A stretch of 11,396 nt of DNA from an uncultured Ruminococcus sp. GTDB lineage: Bacteria > Bacillota > Clostridia > Oscillospirales > Ruminococcaceae. The notes under the pieces were generated by a model, which worked only from the letters and a program-made list of their open reading frames with translations, did not search any database and was not told the DNA's origin. The DNA is taken from contig CAMAIG010000018.1 in NCBI GenBank assembly GCA_945835085.1, positions 1-11,396 of the forward strand, given 5' to 3'. A program made the translations under genes and the position numbers. Each line of letters starts with the position of its first letter. Within the stretch, counting starts at the first letter, position 1. Positions 1 to 6,369 of the stretch are shown here, piece by piece.

Positions 1-57
1 TTTTTTCTGAAAAAACGGTCATGCGTTATGTTCTGCTTTCTATCAATATTTATTTGG

Positions 58-534
58 TCAGCCCTTGAGGTATTCCACAAAATTGTCCATTGCCTGCTTT
101 ATCTGCTTGAAGATATTGTCGTTACTGTTCGATATTTCGGCAATGTTTCCGCTTTCAAGGCTGATATATTCAATCTGGGATTTGTTGAGCTTCTGCATTC
201 CCAGGACGTTTTCAGCATAGTTTTCCACTGCCTTCTGGGAGCTTTTCTGCTCAAGCTCTGTTTTCATTCTTGTGTTTTCCTGTTCAAGCGCCAATACCTG
301 TGCTTCCTCGTTAACTATGGCTGCGTGAACTGCGGCGATGTCTGCTTTTGAGGAAATGCACAGCGAAAGAAGCGCTCCCGCTGCTGCTATAAGAATTACT
401 GCAAGTATTGCTGCAGGTGTTTCCGAAGGCTTCTTTGCTGCCTTGGGAGTTATATTCTTACGCTGTCTGGCACGTTCATCCCGTGCCTCGTAGCGTGAAA
501 GATCATAGGCAAGATTAGAATTTCTTTCTGCCAT
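58..534 (-). CDS. ftsL: FtsL/DivIC-like septal division protein
   Basis: Probably a small bitopic division protein of the FtsL/DivIC family, which works with FtsB/DivIC and FtsQ/DivIB at the septum to activate septal wall synthesis. From the chosen start it has 158 residues: a basic cytoplasmic tail (about 1-39), one hydrophobic membrane helix (about 40-61, rich in Ala, Leu and Ile), an extracytoplasmic coiled coil (about 64-98, rich in Glu, Gln and Leu), then a segment reading ENYAENVLGMQKL typical of FtsL/DivIC proteins. An ATG three codons upstream (543) abuts the AGAGG ribosome binding site, so the ATG at 534, 9 nt beyond that site, is the better start. It lies 26 nt after rsmH, the standard place for ftsL in the dcw cluster. 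FtsL sequences diverge strongly, so the family call rests on architecture and position. The Asn-rich C-terminal tail shows no motif I recognise. Confidence 0.8.
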   Translation of the reverse strand: MAERNSNLAYDLSRYEARDERARQRKNITPKAAKKPSETPAAILAVILIAAAGALLSLCISSKADIAAVHAAIVNEEAQVLALEQENTRMKTELEQKSSQKAVENYAENVLGMQKLNKSQIEYISLESGNIAEISNSNDNIFKQIKQAMDNFVEYLKG

Positions 535-560
535 AGGGCTCATCCTCTCTTTTTATACTG

Positions 561-1481
561 TCAGAGCTTTTCGATTATCCTGAGCTTTGCGCTGCGGCTC
601 CTGGGGTTTGCTTCAAGCTCTTCGGGTGTGGCTTCATAGGGCTTTTTGTTTACAAGCCTTCCCTTGGGTGTGTTCCCGCATATGCATACGGGAAAGTCCG
701 GCGGACAGGTACAGCCCCTGCACCATGATGCAAATCTCTGCTTTACTATCCTGTCCTCCAATGAATGGAAGGTGATTATGCAGAGCCTGCCGCCCTTATT
801 TAAAAGCCCGAATGCTTCGTCAAGGGCTTTGTCGAGATGCTCAAACTCGTTGTTAACGGCGATCCTTATCGCCTGAAAGCTTTTTTTGCAGGGGTTTTTC
901 TCCCGCCTGAACTTTGCAGGGACCCCTTCCTTGATTATTTCCGCAAGCTCCAGGGTGGTTTTTATGGGCTTTTCGCTGCGATGGCTTACTATTGCCTCGG
1001 CGATGCGGGGTGCGAATTTTTCCTCCCCGTACTCATAAAGTATCTTTGTGAGCTGCTCCTTTGACCAGGTATTAACAATATCCTCGGCGGAAGTTCCCTC
1101 CTGTGACATTCTCATATCGAGGGGGGCGTCGGCGTGGTAGGAAAAACCTCTTTCGGCGGTATCGAGCTGGTGTGATGACACTCCCAGATCGAGAAGTATG
1201 CCGTCTGCTCCGCTTATGTTAAGCTCTGCGGCAATTTCCGATATCTCGTCGTAATTTCCTCTTACCACTCTTGCGGGAAGCTCCTTCAGACGCTCCGAAG
1301 CGATCTTAACTGCATCGGGATCACGGTCTATGCCTATGAGCTGACCTCCCGAAAGCCTTTTTGCTATCTCACGGGAATGACCCGCTCCTCCGCAGGTGCC
1401 GTCAAAATATATTCCGTCGGGCTTTATTTCAAGCCCTTCTATGCATTCTTTAAGAAGCACGGGGATATGTGTGAATTCCAT
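561..1481 (-). CDS. rsmH: 16S rRNA (cytosine-1402-N4) methyltransferase RsmH (MraW)
   Basis: RsmH uses S-adenosylmethionine to methylate N4 of C1402 in 16S rRNA, near the ribosomal P site. The 306-residue length is normal for the family. The N-terminus (HIPVLLKE) is characteristic. The SAM-binding loop FDGTCGGAGHS lies at about 26-36, an acidic strand end IDRDP at 51-55, the family motif DLGVSSHQLD at 98-107, and ITFHSLEDRIVK near 236-247. A cysteine cluster at about 254-268 (WCRGCTC, then VCICG) could bind a metal or simply be the lineage version of this loop. From memory, similar Cys-rich loops occur in other Clostridia. The ATG at 1481 follows an AAAGGA site by about 10 nt. The gene starts 17 nt after mraZ, the near-universal order at the head of dcw clusters, and is very likely cotranscribed from the mraZ promoter. 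Confidence 0.97.
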   Translation of the reverse strand: MEFTHIPVLLKECIEGLEIKPDGIYFDGTCGGAGHSREIAKRLSGGQLIGIDRDPDAVKIASERLKELPARVVRGNYDEISEIAAELNISGADGILLDLGVSSHQLDTAERGFSYHADAPLDMRMSQEGTSAEDIVNTWSKEQLTKILYEYGEEKFAPRIAEAIVSHRSEKPIKTTLELAEIIKEGVPAKFRREKNPCKKSFQAIRIAVNNEFEHLDKALDEAFGLLNKGGRLCIITFHSLEDRIVKQRFASWCRGCTCPPDFPVCICGNTPKGRLVNKKPYEATPEELEANPRSRSAKLRIIEKL

Positions 1482-1498
1482 TGGATATTGTCCTTTTA

Positions 1499-1927
1499 TC
1501 AGAATGCCAGTGAATCGAGGGCAGCTGCCAGCTCTTCATCGGAGAATTTGCTGTTGTTCTCCTCATAGCGTGCGGTGTCCCAGATCTCGGCACGGTTCAG
1601 GTTTCCGATAACGGTTATGTCATGCTCAAGCCCTGCGTGCTCACGCAGATTCTGGGGGATAAGAATGCGTCCCTGCTTATCTGCTTCGGCTATTACGGCG
1701 TTTGCGGCATATTTTCTTATCGCCTGCTTTGCCAGAGGGCCTGACAGCGTTCTCAGCTGCTCGGTGAATTTTGCCCATTCCTCGGAAGAATAAACGTAAA
1801 GGCAGCCTTCAAGACCTATTGTGATGACAAAGCCAAGTCCAAGCTGATCACGGAGCTTGTTGGGAAACGCCATTCTGCCCTTGGCATCCATTACATGGTT
1901 ATAGGTGCCCATGAGAGGTGCGTTCAT
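1499..1927 (-). CDS. mraZ: Transcriptional regulator MraZ
   Basis: MraZ is a DNA-binding protein of the AbrB/SpoVT-like swapped-hairpin fold that forms a ring and regulates its own dcw operon. From the chosen start it has 142 residues, the usual family size. Two copies of the signature are present: DAKGRMAFP at about 14-22 and DKQGRILIP at about 83-91. The frame stays open to 2071, but the upstream part reads as promoter and leader (TATAAT at 2043-2048, repeats at 1994-2034) and does not resemble MraZ. Two nearby ATGs compete. The one at 1933 is only about 3 nt from the AAAGGA site, while the one at 1927 has a 9-nt spacer and is preferred. It is the first gene of the dcw block. The phased TGGTGA repeats just upstream suggest autoregulation. 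Confidence 0.95.
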   Translation of the reverse strand: MNAPLMGTYNHVMDAKGRMAFPNKLRDQLGLGFVITIGLEGCLYVYSSEEWAKFTEQLRTLSGPLAKQAIRKYAANAVIAEADKQGRILIPQNLREHAGLEHDITVIGNLNRAEIWDTARYEENNSKFSDEELAAALDSLAF

Positions 1928-1993
1928 TGTCATCAGTCCTTTCCGTTCAAGATGGGCGGGCGGGATTTCAACATCGGTTTCAACAGCCTGTTG

Positions 1994-2034
1994 AAAATCA
2001 CCACTTTTCACCCTAAAATGGGGTAATTTCACCA
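1994..2034 (-). promoter_or_regulatory. Putative MraZ operator (10-bp-phased repeats)
   Basis: On the minus strand, TGGTG begins at 2034, GGGTG at 2013 and TGGTG at 2003, so spacing is 21 and 10 bp, placing all three on one helical face. Each is followed by an A/T run (GAAATT, GAAAAG, GATTTT). The known E. coli MraZ site is a set of TGGGN direct repeats at 10-bp period in the mraZ promoter region, and the mollicute box is AAAGTG(T/G). The stretch AAAAGTGGTGA here resembles both. The array starts about 9 nt after the -10 hexamer, so bound MraZ should interfere with initiation. Binding is inferred from pattern and position only. Confidence 0.55.
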
Positions 2035-2042
2035 CTATGATA

Positions 2043-2071
2043 ATTATACAATATATGTTACCGAATTGCAA
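2043..2071 (-). promoter_or_regulatory. Probable sigma-A promoter of mraZ-rsmH-ftsL
   Basis: On the minus strand a perfect -10 hexamer TATAAT (2048 to 2043) follows a TTGCAA -35 element (2071 to 2066) with a 17-bp spacer. The -35 matches the TTGACA consensus at four of six positions. The predicted start of transcription is near 2036, giving a leader of roughly 110 nt before the mraZ ATG at 1927 and placing the TGGTG repeats immediately downstream of it. The previous operon ends in a strong terminator, so dcw genes here need a promoter of their own. Confidence 0.7.
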
Positions 2072-2321
2072 CCTTTTAGAAGAAATTATTAGATAAATAA
2101 ATCAAAAAATTTCCCCGACTTTTTTAAGCATTTTGACCAATTAATTTAAGCCAAATGTATAATTATAGCGAATATTGCTTACTGTATAATTATTAAGGTC
2201 TGTTACTGCGGTGGTGACGGGTGGTGAATTTTTTTCATTTTCCACGGTTTTTCAGGTTACCGTTTTGTAATATCTGTGACTGTTTTTTAACCGTTTTTGC
2301 TTGCGGCGGGAGGATATAATG
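2072..2321. other. AT-rich intergenic spacer between acpP terminator and mraZ promoter
   Basis: No coding gene is evident here on either strand. The part nearest mraZ (about 2077-2170) is very AT-rich. The 11-mer TGTATAATTAT occurs on the plus strand at 2156-2166 and 2183-2193. The same 11-mer lies over the mraZ -10 on the minus strand, at 2050 to 2040. A TGGTGA pair occurs at 2212-2217 and 2222-2227 on the plus strand. A GGGAGG followed by ATG at 2319 sits at the acpP end. No known riboswitch or T-box pattern was recognised. Confidence 0.6.
2183..2227 (+). promoter_or_regulatory. Possible divergent promoter/operator with MraZ-like boxes
   Basis: On the plus strand a TATAAT (2185-2190) is followed by two exact TGGTGA hexamers at 2212-2217 and 2222-2227, a 10-bp period, the second running into an A/T stretch. 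This is the same element type as in front of mraZ but in the opposite orientation. No convincing -35 stands 16-18 bp upstream of this TATAAT. A TTGACC at 2133-2138 is 19 bp from the other TATAAT at 2158-2163. The boxes are seen directly; promoter activity is speculative. Confidence 0.25.
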
Positions 2322-2357
2322 AAAAAAGCCACGCTGCGGATAAACAGCGTGGCTTTT
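2322..2357 (-). terminator. Rho-independent terminator of the fab-acc-acpP operon
   Basis: A perfect 13-bp stem (AAAAGCCACGCTG at 2324-2336 with CAGCGTGGCTTTT at 2345-2357) closes an 8-nt loop. Read on the minus strand, the stem runs into six Ts (2327 to 2322), starting 16 nt beyond the acpP stop codon. On the plus strand it is followed by only four Ts within the stem arm, so it may work bidirectionally but is better suited to the minus strand. It separates the lipid operon from the dcw cluster. Confidence 0.92.
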
Positions 2358-2373
2358 AAAACTATTTCTCAGA

Positions 2374-2607
2374 TTATTCCATGTGGTCTTCGATGTACTT
2401 TACGATATCGCCCACAGTCTTGATGTTTGCTACTGCTTCATCGGGGATCTCAATATCATACTCTTCCTCAAGGGACATTACGAGATCTACTACGTCAAGT
2501 GAATCTGCTCCGAGATCGTCCTGAATGTTAGCCTCGGGAACGATAGCATTTGCGTCCTCGGGATTGAGCTGATCCTGGATTATTTCCTTTACCTTATCAA
2601 ATACCAT
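2374..2607 (-). CDS. acpP: Acyl carrier protein
   Basis: AcpP is the small acidic cytoplasmic carrier to which all fatty-acid intermediates are attached through a 4'-phosphopantetheine arm. It has 77 residues, the standard length. The attachment serine is Ser36 in the motif GADSLDVV. Helix II follows with the acidic face (EEEYDIEIPDE) used by partner enzymes. The ATG at 2607 has a near-perfect AAGGAGG site 8 nt upstream, the strongest ribosome binding site in the window, fitting a highly made protein. It is the last gene of the operon, 72 nt after accA, the widest gap in the operon. Many Firmicutes have acpP next to fabH or fabK instead. A weak 7-bp hairpin (2643-2661) and a TATAAA-like stretch lie in the gap, but I cannot assert a separate promoter. 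Confidence 0.97.
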   Translation of the reverse strand: MVFDKVKEIIQDQLNPEDANAIVPEANIQDDLGADSLDVVDLVMSLEEEYDIEIPDEAVANIKTVGDIVKYIEDHME

Positions 2608-2679
2608 TTGATTTTCCTCCTTGTATTTAAAGCATTTATAATAAAGACATTGGTTGTCCTTACTTCATTGTTTGGAAAG

Positions 2680-3504
2680 CTATTCTGTGAACTCTCCTAT
2701 TTTTCTAAATTTATTATATCGTTCATTAAGCAAAAGGTCAATATTTTTTGCAATTTTGTTATTCAGCGATTTAGCCAAAAATTCTGATATATTTTCGGCA
2801 GTTGTTTCGGGGTCGTTATGTGCCCCGCCGTCAGGCTCGGGAATTATTGCTTCCGCAACCCCAAGTGCCACTGCGTCCTCTGCTGTTATACGCATGATAT
2901 TGCAGGCTTCTTCCTCCCTTGTGGCGTCCTTCCAGAGTATGGACGCAAAGCCACGGGGGGAGATCACCGAATATGATGCATTCTCAAGCATTGCAAGCTC
3001 GTCGCACACGCCCAGAGCCAATGCGCCGCCGCTTCCACCTTCTCCCAGAACTATGGAGATAACGGGAGTTTTCAGAGTCATGAACTCTGCAAGATTTTTT
3101 GCAATTGCTTCGCCCTGTCCCCGCTTTTCCGCTGCAACTCCGCAGAACGCTCCCGGAGTGTCTATGAAGCAGATAACGGGTCGGTGAAATTTCTCTGCCT
3201 GCCTTGCAAGCCTCAGCGCCTTGCGGTAGCCCTCGGGATGGGGCATGGCAAAATTCGAGTTTTTATTTTCATAGATATCTCTGCCCTTTACCTCGGCTAT
3301 TACCGTTACGGGCATTCCGTGAAATCTTCCCACGCCTCCGAGTATCGCTCCGTCATCTCCGAAAAGACGGTCACCGTGGAATTCATAGAAATCGGTGAAT
3401 ATAAGGGGGAGATAGTCCCTGATAGTGGGACGGTTTTTATGCCTTACTATCTGAAGGCGGTCAAAGGGAGTTATGTCCAGGGTCTTTTCCATATCATCTG
3501 CCAT
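2680..3504 (-). CDS. accA: Acetyl-CoA carboxylase carboxyltransferase, alpha subunit
   Basis: AccA pairs with AccD in an alpha2beta2 carboxyltransferase that moves the carboxyl group from carboxybiotin on AccB to acetyl-CoA, giving malonyl-CoA. It has 274 residues, somewhat shorter than E. coli AccA (about 319), as is common in Firmicutes. Crotonase-fold landmarks are visible: EFHGDR at about 41-46, FIDTPGAFCG at about 113-122, AEKRGQGEAIA after it, and the oxyanion-type glycine stretch GEGGSGGALAL at about 154-164. The ATG at 3504 lies 9 nt after a GGAGG site inside the end of accD. The two genes overlap by 11 nt, which suggests translational coupling of equal subunits. The C-terminal helix (about 238-274) is Lys- and Asn-rich. 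Confidence 0.96.
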   Translation of the reverse strand: MADDMEKTLDITPFDRLQIVRHKNRPTIRDYLPLIFTDFYEFHGDRLFGDDGAILGGVGRFHGMPVTVIAEVKGRDIYENKNSNFAMPHPEGYRKALRLARQAEKFHRPVICFIDTPGAFCGVAAEKRGQGEAIAKNLAEFMTLKTPVISIVLGEGGSGGALALGVCDELAMLENASYSVISPRGFASILWKDATREEEACNIMRITAEDAVALGVAEAIIPEPDGGAHNDPETTAENISEFLAKSLNNKIAKNIDLLLNERYNKFRKIGEFTE

Positions 3505-4378
3505 CGGTCATATCCTCCATTTTCTGCGAGGGTCTGTGCAGCCTGATAAGGTGTGCAAGGGTCCTGCGCATATTCTTTCTGTCACAGATAAGGTCTACAA
3601 AGCCGTTTTCAAGCATGAATTCCGCTGACTGAAAGTCCTCTGGAAGCCTTTGCTTGATAGTGCCTTCTATTACTCGTCTGCCTGCAAAGCCCACAAGTAC
3701 CTTAGGCTCTGCGATTATAATATCACCAAGAGATGCGAATGACGCTGTTACGCCCCCTGTGGTGGGGTCTGTGAGGACTGTGATATATAATCCGCCTGCT
3801 TCCGAAAGCCTTGCTGCGGCACCGCTTGTCTTTGCCATCTGCATAAGGGAAACAAGTCCCTCCTGCATTCTTGCTCCGCCCGATGCGGTGAAGAGTATCA
3901 GCGGGAGATTCATTTCCGCTGCCCGCTCAAATGCTCGGGTGACCTTTTCTCCCACAACGCTTCCCATGGACGCCATCATAAAATGTGAATCCATTATGCC
4001 AATAAGGCAGCGCTCGCCATGAATGGTACATTCACCCGTTACCACTGCTTCACAAAGCCCTGTTTTATCCTGCATTGCGCTTATCTTGCCCTCATAATCG
4101 GGGAAGTCTATGGGGTTAAGACTGCTCATGCCCTTATCGTATTCGATAAAGCTGCCGCTGTCACAGGTTATGGCTATTCTGTCCTTTGCGCTTATTCGGC
4201 TGTGGTAGCCGCACTCGGGACAAACCCATTTATTCTCTTCAAGCTGCTCATATCCGCAGCTGCATGAGCATCTCGGACACTTGAACATTGGCACCGATGA
4301 TGCATCAGCGGATTTTTCCTTTTCATTGTCATCGCCGTTGAATCGTGCGGTGACAACCTTGAACAGATCCTCTAACAA
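3494..4378 (-). CDS. accD: Acetyl-CoA carboxylase carboxyltransferase, beta subunit
   Basis: AccD is the beta subunit of the malonyl-CoA-forming carboxyltransferase. It has 294 residues. An N-terminal zinc ribbon is formed by Cys34, Cys37, Cys53 and Cys56 (CPRC, then CPEC). Extra cysteines at 39 and 41 give the odd run CPRCSCSCG. The crotonase-like core carries SGGARMQEG at about 166-174 and DPTTGGVTASF at about 204-214. The start is TTG at 4378, with AGAGG 8 nt upstream. The first in-frame ATG (codon 31) would still keep the ribbon but would lose the N-terminal helix MLEDLFK that AccD proteins usually have. The stop codon overlaps the accA start. A small zinc-ribbon membrane protein gene sits between this gene and accC. 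Confidence 0.96.
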   Translation of the reverse strand: MLEDLFKVVTARFNGDDNEKEKSADASSVPMFKCPRCSCSCGYEQLEENKWVCPECGYHSRISAKDRIAITCDSGSFIEYDKGMSSLNPIDFPDYEGKISAMQDKTGLCEAVVTGECTIHGERCLIGIMDSHFMMASMGSVVGEKVTRAFERAAEMNLPLILFTASGGARMQEGLVSLMQMAKTSGAAARLSEAGGLYITVLTDPTTGGVTASFASLGDIIIAEPKVLVGFAGRRVIEGTIKQRLPEDFQSAEFMLENGFVDLICDRKNMRRTLAHLIRLHRPSQKMEDMTDGR

Positions 4379-4405
4379 TCTATTCGCCTCTATTCCAATT
4401 ATTTT

Positions 4406-4993
4406 TTATGTTACATACTGTATAAATGCTAAGGGCAGGCATATTACCATGGTTATTATCCCTGCGGTCTTGCCGCCCTTTTCGTCGAATTTAAGCATCG
4501 CTCCGCCTATGACTGTGCCGATTATCCCGTTTATGAATACGGACAGCAATATTGCTATGAGCATTATCCACCAATAGCTGTACCAATAGGTCTTTTTTAG
4601 TCTGACTCCTTTTATCAGCAGCTTTGAGCGTTTATCTTCCTCAAGCTCTACTGCCTTGGGAACGCCGTATTCGCTTACTACCGTATCGGGAGCAACATAA
4701 TTGTCGCCGTAATCGGGACGCTCATAGGGGATAACATCTGCATAGGGATTAACCTTTTCGCTGCGCTTTGGCGGCTCGGAAAAGGTTTTCGGAACAAATT
4801 CCTCTCCGTTTGTGGAAGCAAGCTCCGGCGCCTTTACATCGGCAAGGGCGGAGGGCTGTTCATCGGGGGTATCGTCCTGGGCGATCTCCTCGGCGGTGAT
4901 ATTTTTATCGGGGGCAGTGTCCTCAATGATACCGCAGTCAAGACACATTCCGCCTACGGTATTTTTTCCGCATCTGGGACAGATATGGGGCAT
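4406..4993 (-). CDS. Zinc-ribbon, two-TM membrane protein of unknown function in the acc block
   Basis: I do not recognise this 195-residue protein as a characterised family. At the N-terminus Cys5, Cys8, Cys17 and Cys20 (CPRCGK, then CLDCG) form a short zinc-ribbon-like knuckle. Residues about 24-125 are acidic, Pro-rich and low in hydrophobics, probably disordered. A basic patch (KLLIKGVRLKK, about 124-134) then precedes a Trp/Tyr-rich hydrophobic segment (about 135-167) and a second one (about 176-193), so it is probably a two-helix membrane protein with the ribbon in the cytoplasm. The ATG at 4993 has a GGGAG site 7 nt upstream. It is 11 nt after accC and 27 nt before accD, so it is surely cotranscribed with the carboxylase genes. 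A role linking ACC or fatty-acid synthesis to the membrane is only a guess. Similar zinc-ribbon membrane proteins are widespread in Clostridia. Confidence 0.8.
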   Translation of the reverse strand: MPHICPRCGKNTVGGMCLDCGIIEDTAPDKNITAEEIAQDDTPDEQPSALADVKAPELASTNGEEFVPKTFSEPPKRSEKVNPYADVIPYERPDYGDNYVAPDTVVSEYGVPKAVELEEDKRSKLLIKGVRLKKTYWYSYWWIMLIAILLSVFINGIIGTVIGGAMLKFDEKGGKTAGIITMVICLPLAFIQYVT

Positions 4994-5004
4994 ATCATCA
5001 CTCC

Positions 5005-6348
5005 CTATTTTTTCAGCTTTCTGCCAAGATAGCCTATGTCGTATTTTCCTGATTCAAAAACGCTGTCCCGTATAAGTGAGAGCTGGAAATCAATATTTGT
5101 GTCAACTCCGTCAACTATGAACTCTGCAAGCGCCCATTTCATCTTTGCTATGGCGTCCTCTCTTGTGGGAGCATATACAATGAGCTTTGCTATCATGCTG
5201 TCATAATACGGGGGAATGGTGTAGCCCTGATAAACGGAGCTGTCCACACGGATACCGGGACCTCCGGGAATGTGGAGGGCTGTTATCCTGCCGGGACAGG
5301 GACGGAAATTGAACTGAGGATTTTCCGCATTTATACGGCACTCGATGGAATGACCTCTGATTGCGATATTTTCCTGCCTGAAGGGAAGTGCTTCCCCTGC
5401 GGCGATCTTTATCTGCTGCTTTACAAGGTCTATTCCCGTTACCGCTTCGGTTATCGGGTGCTCCACCTGTATTCTGGTATTCATTTCCATGAAATAGAAA
5501 TTTCTGTTCTCGTCTACGAGGAACTCAATGGTTCCCGCATTTCGGTAGCCGCATACCTTTGCTGCCGCAACGGCTGCACGTCCCATTTTTTCTCTGAGTC
5601 CCGGAGTCATAATGGGGGAGGGGGTTTCCTCCAGCACCTTCTGGTTGCGGCGCTGCATGGAGCAGTCACGCTCGCCCAGATATACTGCATTTCCGAAATT
5701 ATCCGCAAGTATCTGCATTTCTATGTGCTTGGGGTTTACGATAAACTTTTCCATGTAAATGGAATCGTCGCCGAAGTAGTTGAGCGCTTCCTGCTTTGCG
5801 GCTGTGACCGCTGCTTCAAGCTCCTCGGGACGTTCTACAAGACGAATGCCTCGTCCGCCGCCGCCTGCCGACGCTTTTACCATGAGAGGACAGCCTATTT
5901 CGCTGCACAGCCTTTTTGCCGCTGCCATGTTGGGCACTGCACCGTCGGAACCGGGTATTACGGGCACGCCCGCTCTTTTCATGGTTTCCTTTGCCGCTGC
6001 CTTATCTCCAAGCATTCTTATGGACTTTGGAGAGGGGCCGATAAAGGTTATGCTGTTCTTTTCAAGAAGCTCGGCAAAATCCGCATTCTCTGAGAGAAAG
6101 CCGAAGCCCGGATGTACTGCCTCCGCTCCTGTTTTTTTGCACGCTTCTATTATCGCCGCTGTGTTAAGATAGCTGTCCTTTGTTGCGGGAGGACCTATGC
6201 ACACGGTTTCGTCGGCTATCTTTGCATGGAGAGCATGAGCGTCTGCTGTGGAATGGACTGTTACAGTATGAATGCCCAGCTCACGGCAGGCTCTTATTAT
6301 TCTTACCGCGATTTCGCCGCGGTTTGCGATAAGTACCTTCTTAAACAT
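5005..6348 (-). CDS. accC: Acetyl-CoA carboxylase, biotin carboxylase subunit
   Basis: AccC carboxylates the biotin of AccB using ATP and bicarbonate, the first half of acetyl-CoA carboxylase. The 447-residue length matches E. coli AccC (449). An N-terminal Rossmann-like part begins KKVLIANRGEIAVRIIRA. The ATP-grasp domain has the glycine loop AGGGGRG at about 161-167 and the active-site run EMNTRIQVEHP, with Glu288, Asn290 and Arg292 at the same numbers as the E. coli enzyme. The C-terminal biotin carboxylase domain includes RGHSIECRINAE and ends LGRKLKK. The ATG at 6348 has an AAAGG site about 13 nt upstream, longer than ideal. An out-of-frame ATG lies between them. The protein start is nonetheless canonical (MFKKVLIANRG). 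It follows fabZ by 21 nt. Confidence 0.97.
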   Translation of the reverse strand: MFKKVLIANRGEIAVRIIRACRELGIHTVTVHSTADAHALHAKIADETVCIGPPATKDSYLNTAAIIEACKKTGAEAVHPGFGFLSENADFAELLEKNSITFIGPSPKSIRMLGDKAAAKETMKRAGVPVIPGSDGAVPNMAAAKRLCSEIGCPLMVKASAGGGGRGIRLVERPEELEAAVTAAKQEALNYFGDDSIYMEKFIVNPKHIEMQILADNFGNAVYLGERDCSMQRRNQKVLEETPSPIMTPGLREKMGRAAVAAAKVCGYRNAGTIEFLVDENRNFYFMEMNTRIQVEHPITEAVTGIDLVKQQIKIAAGEALPFRQENIAIRGHSIECRINAENPQFNFRPCPGRITALHIPGGPGIRVDSSVYQGYTIPPYYDSMIAKLIVYAPTREDAIAKMKWALAEFIVDGVDTNIDFQLSLIRDSVFESGKYDIGYLGRKLKK

Positions 6349-6369
6349 TTTACGTTCATAGCCTTTCGC

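Noticed and set aside
1..22. Possible first codons of the next minus-strand gene (ATG at 22, reading MTVFSEK)
   Set aside because: A penicillin-binding protein gene often follows ftsL, but there is no clear ribosome binding site and only seven codons are visible.
254..1481. Cys-rich loop of RsmH as a new domain fusion
   Set aside because: Length and motif order are normal for RsmH, and similar Cys-rich loops are, to my knowledge, usual in clostridial versions.
1928..2071. Longer mraZ with an N-terminal extension starting at 2071
   Set aside because: The extension overlaps the -10 and repeat array, does not resemble MraZ, and the AAAGGA site points to the ATG at 1927.
2643..2661. Hairpin between accA and acpP as a terminator
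   Set aside because: There are only seven pairs including a G-U, mostly A/U, and no proper T tract. At most it is a weak processing or attenuation site.
5272..6093. 273-codon open frame on the plus strand opposite accC
   Set aside because: It is a shadow of accC with no family features and biased Cys/Tyr composition.
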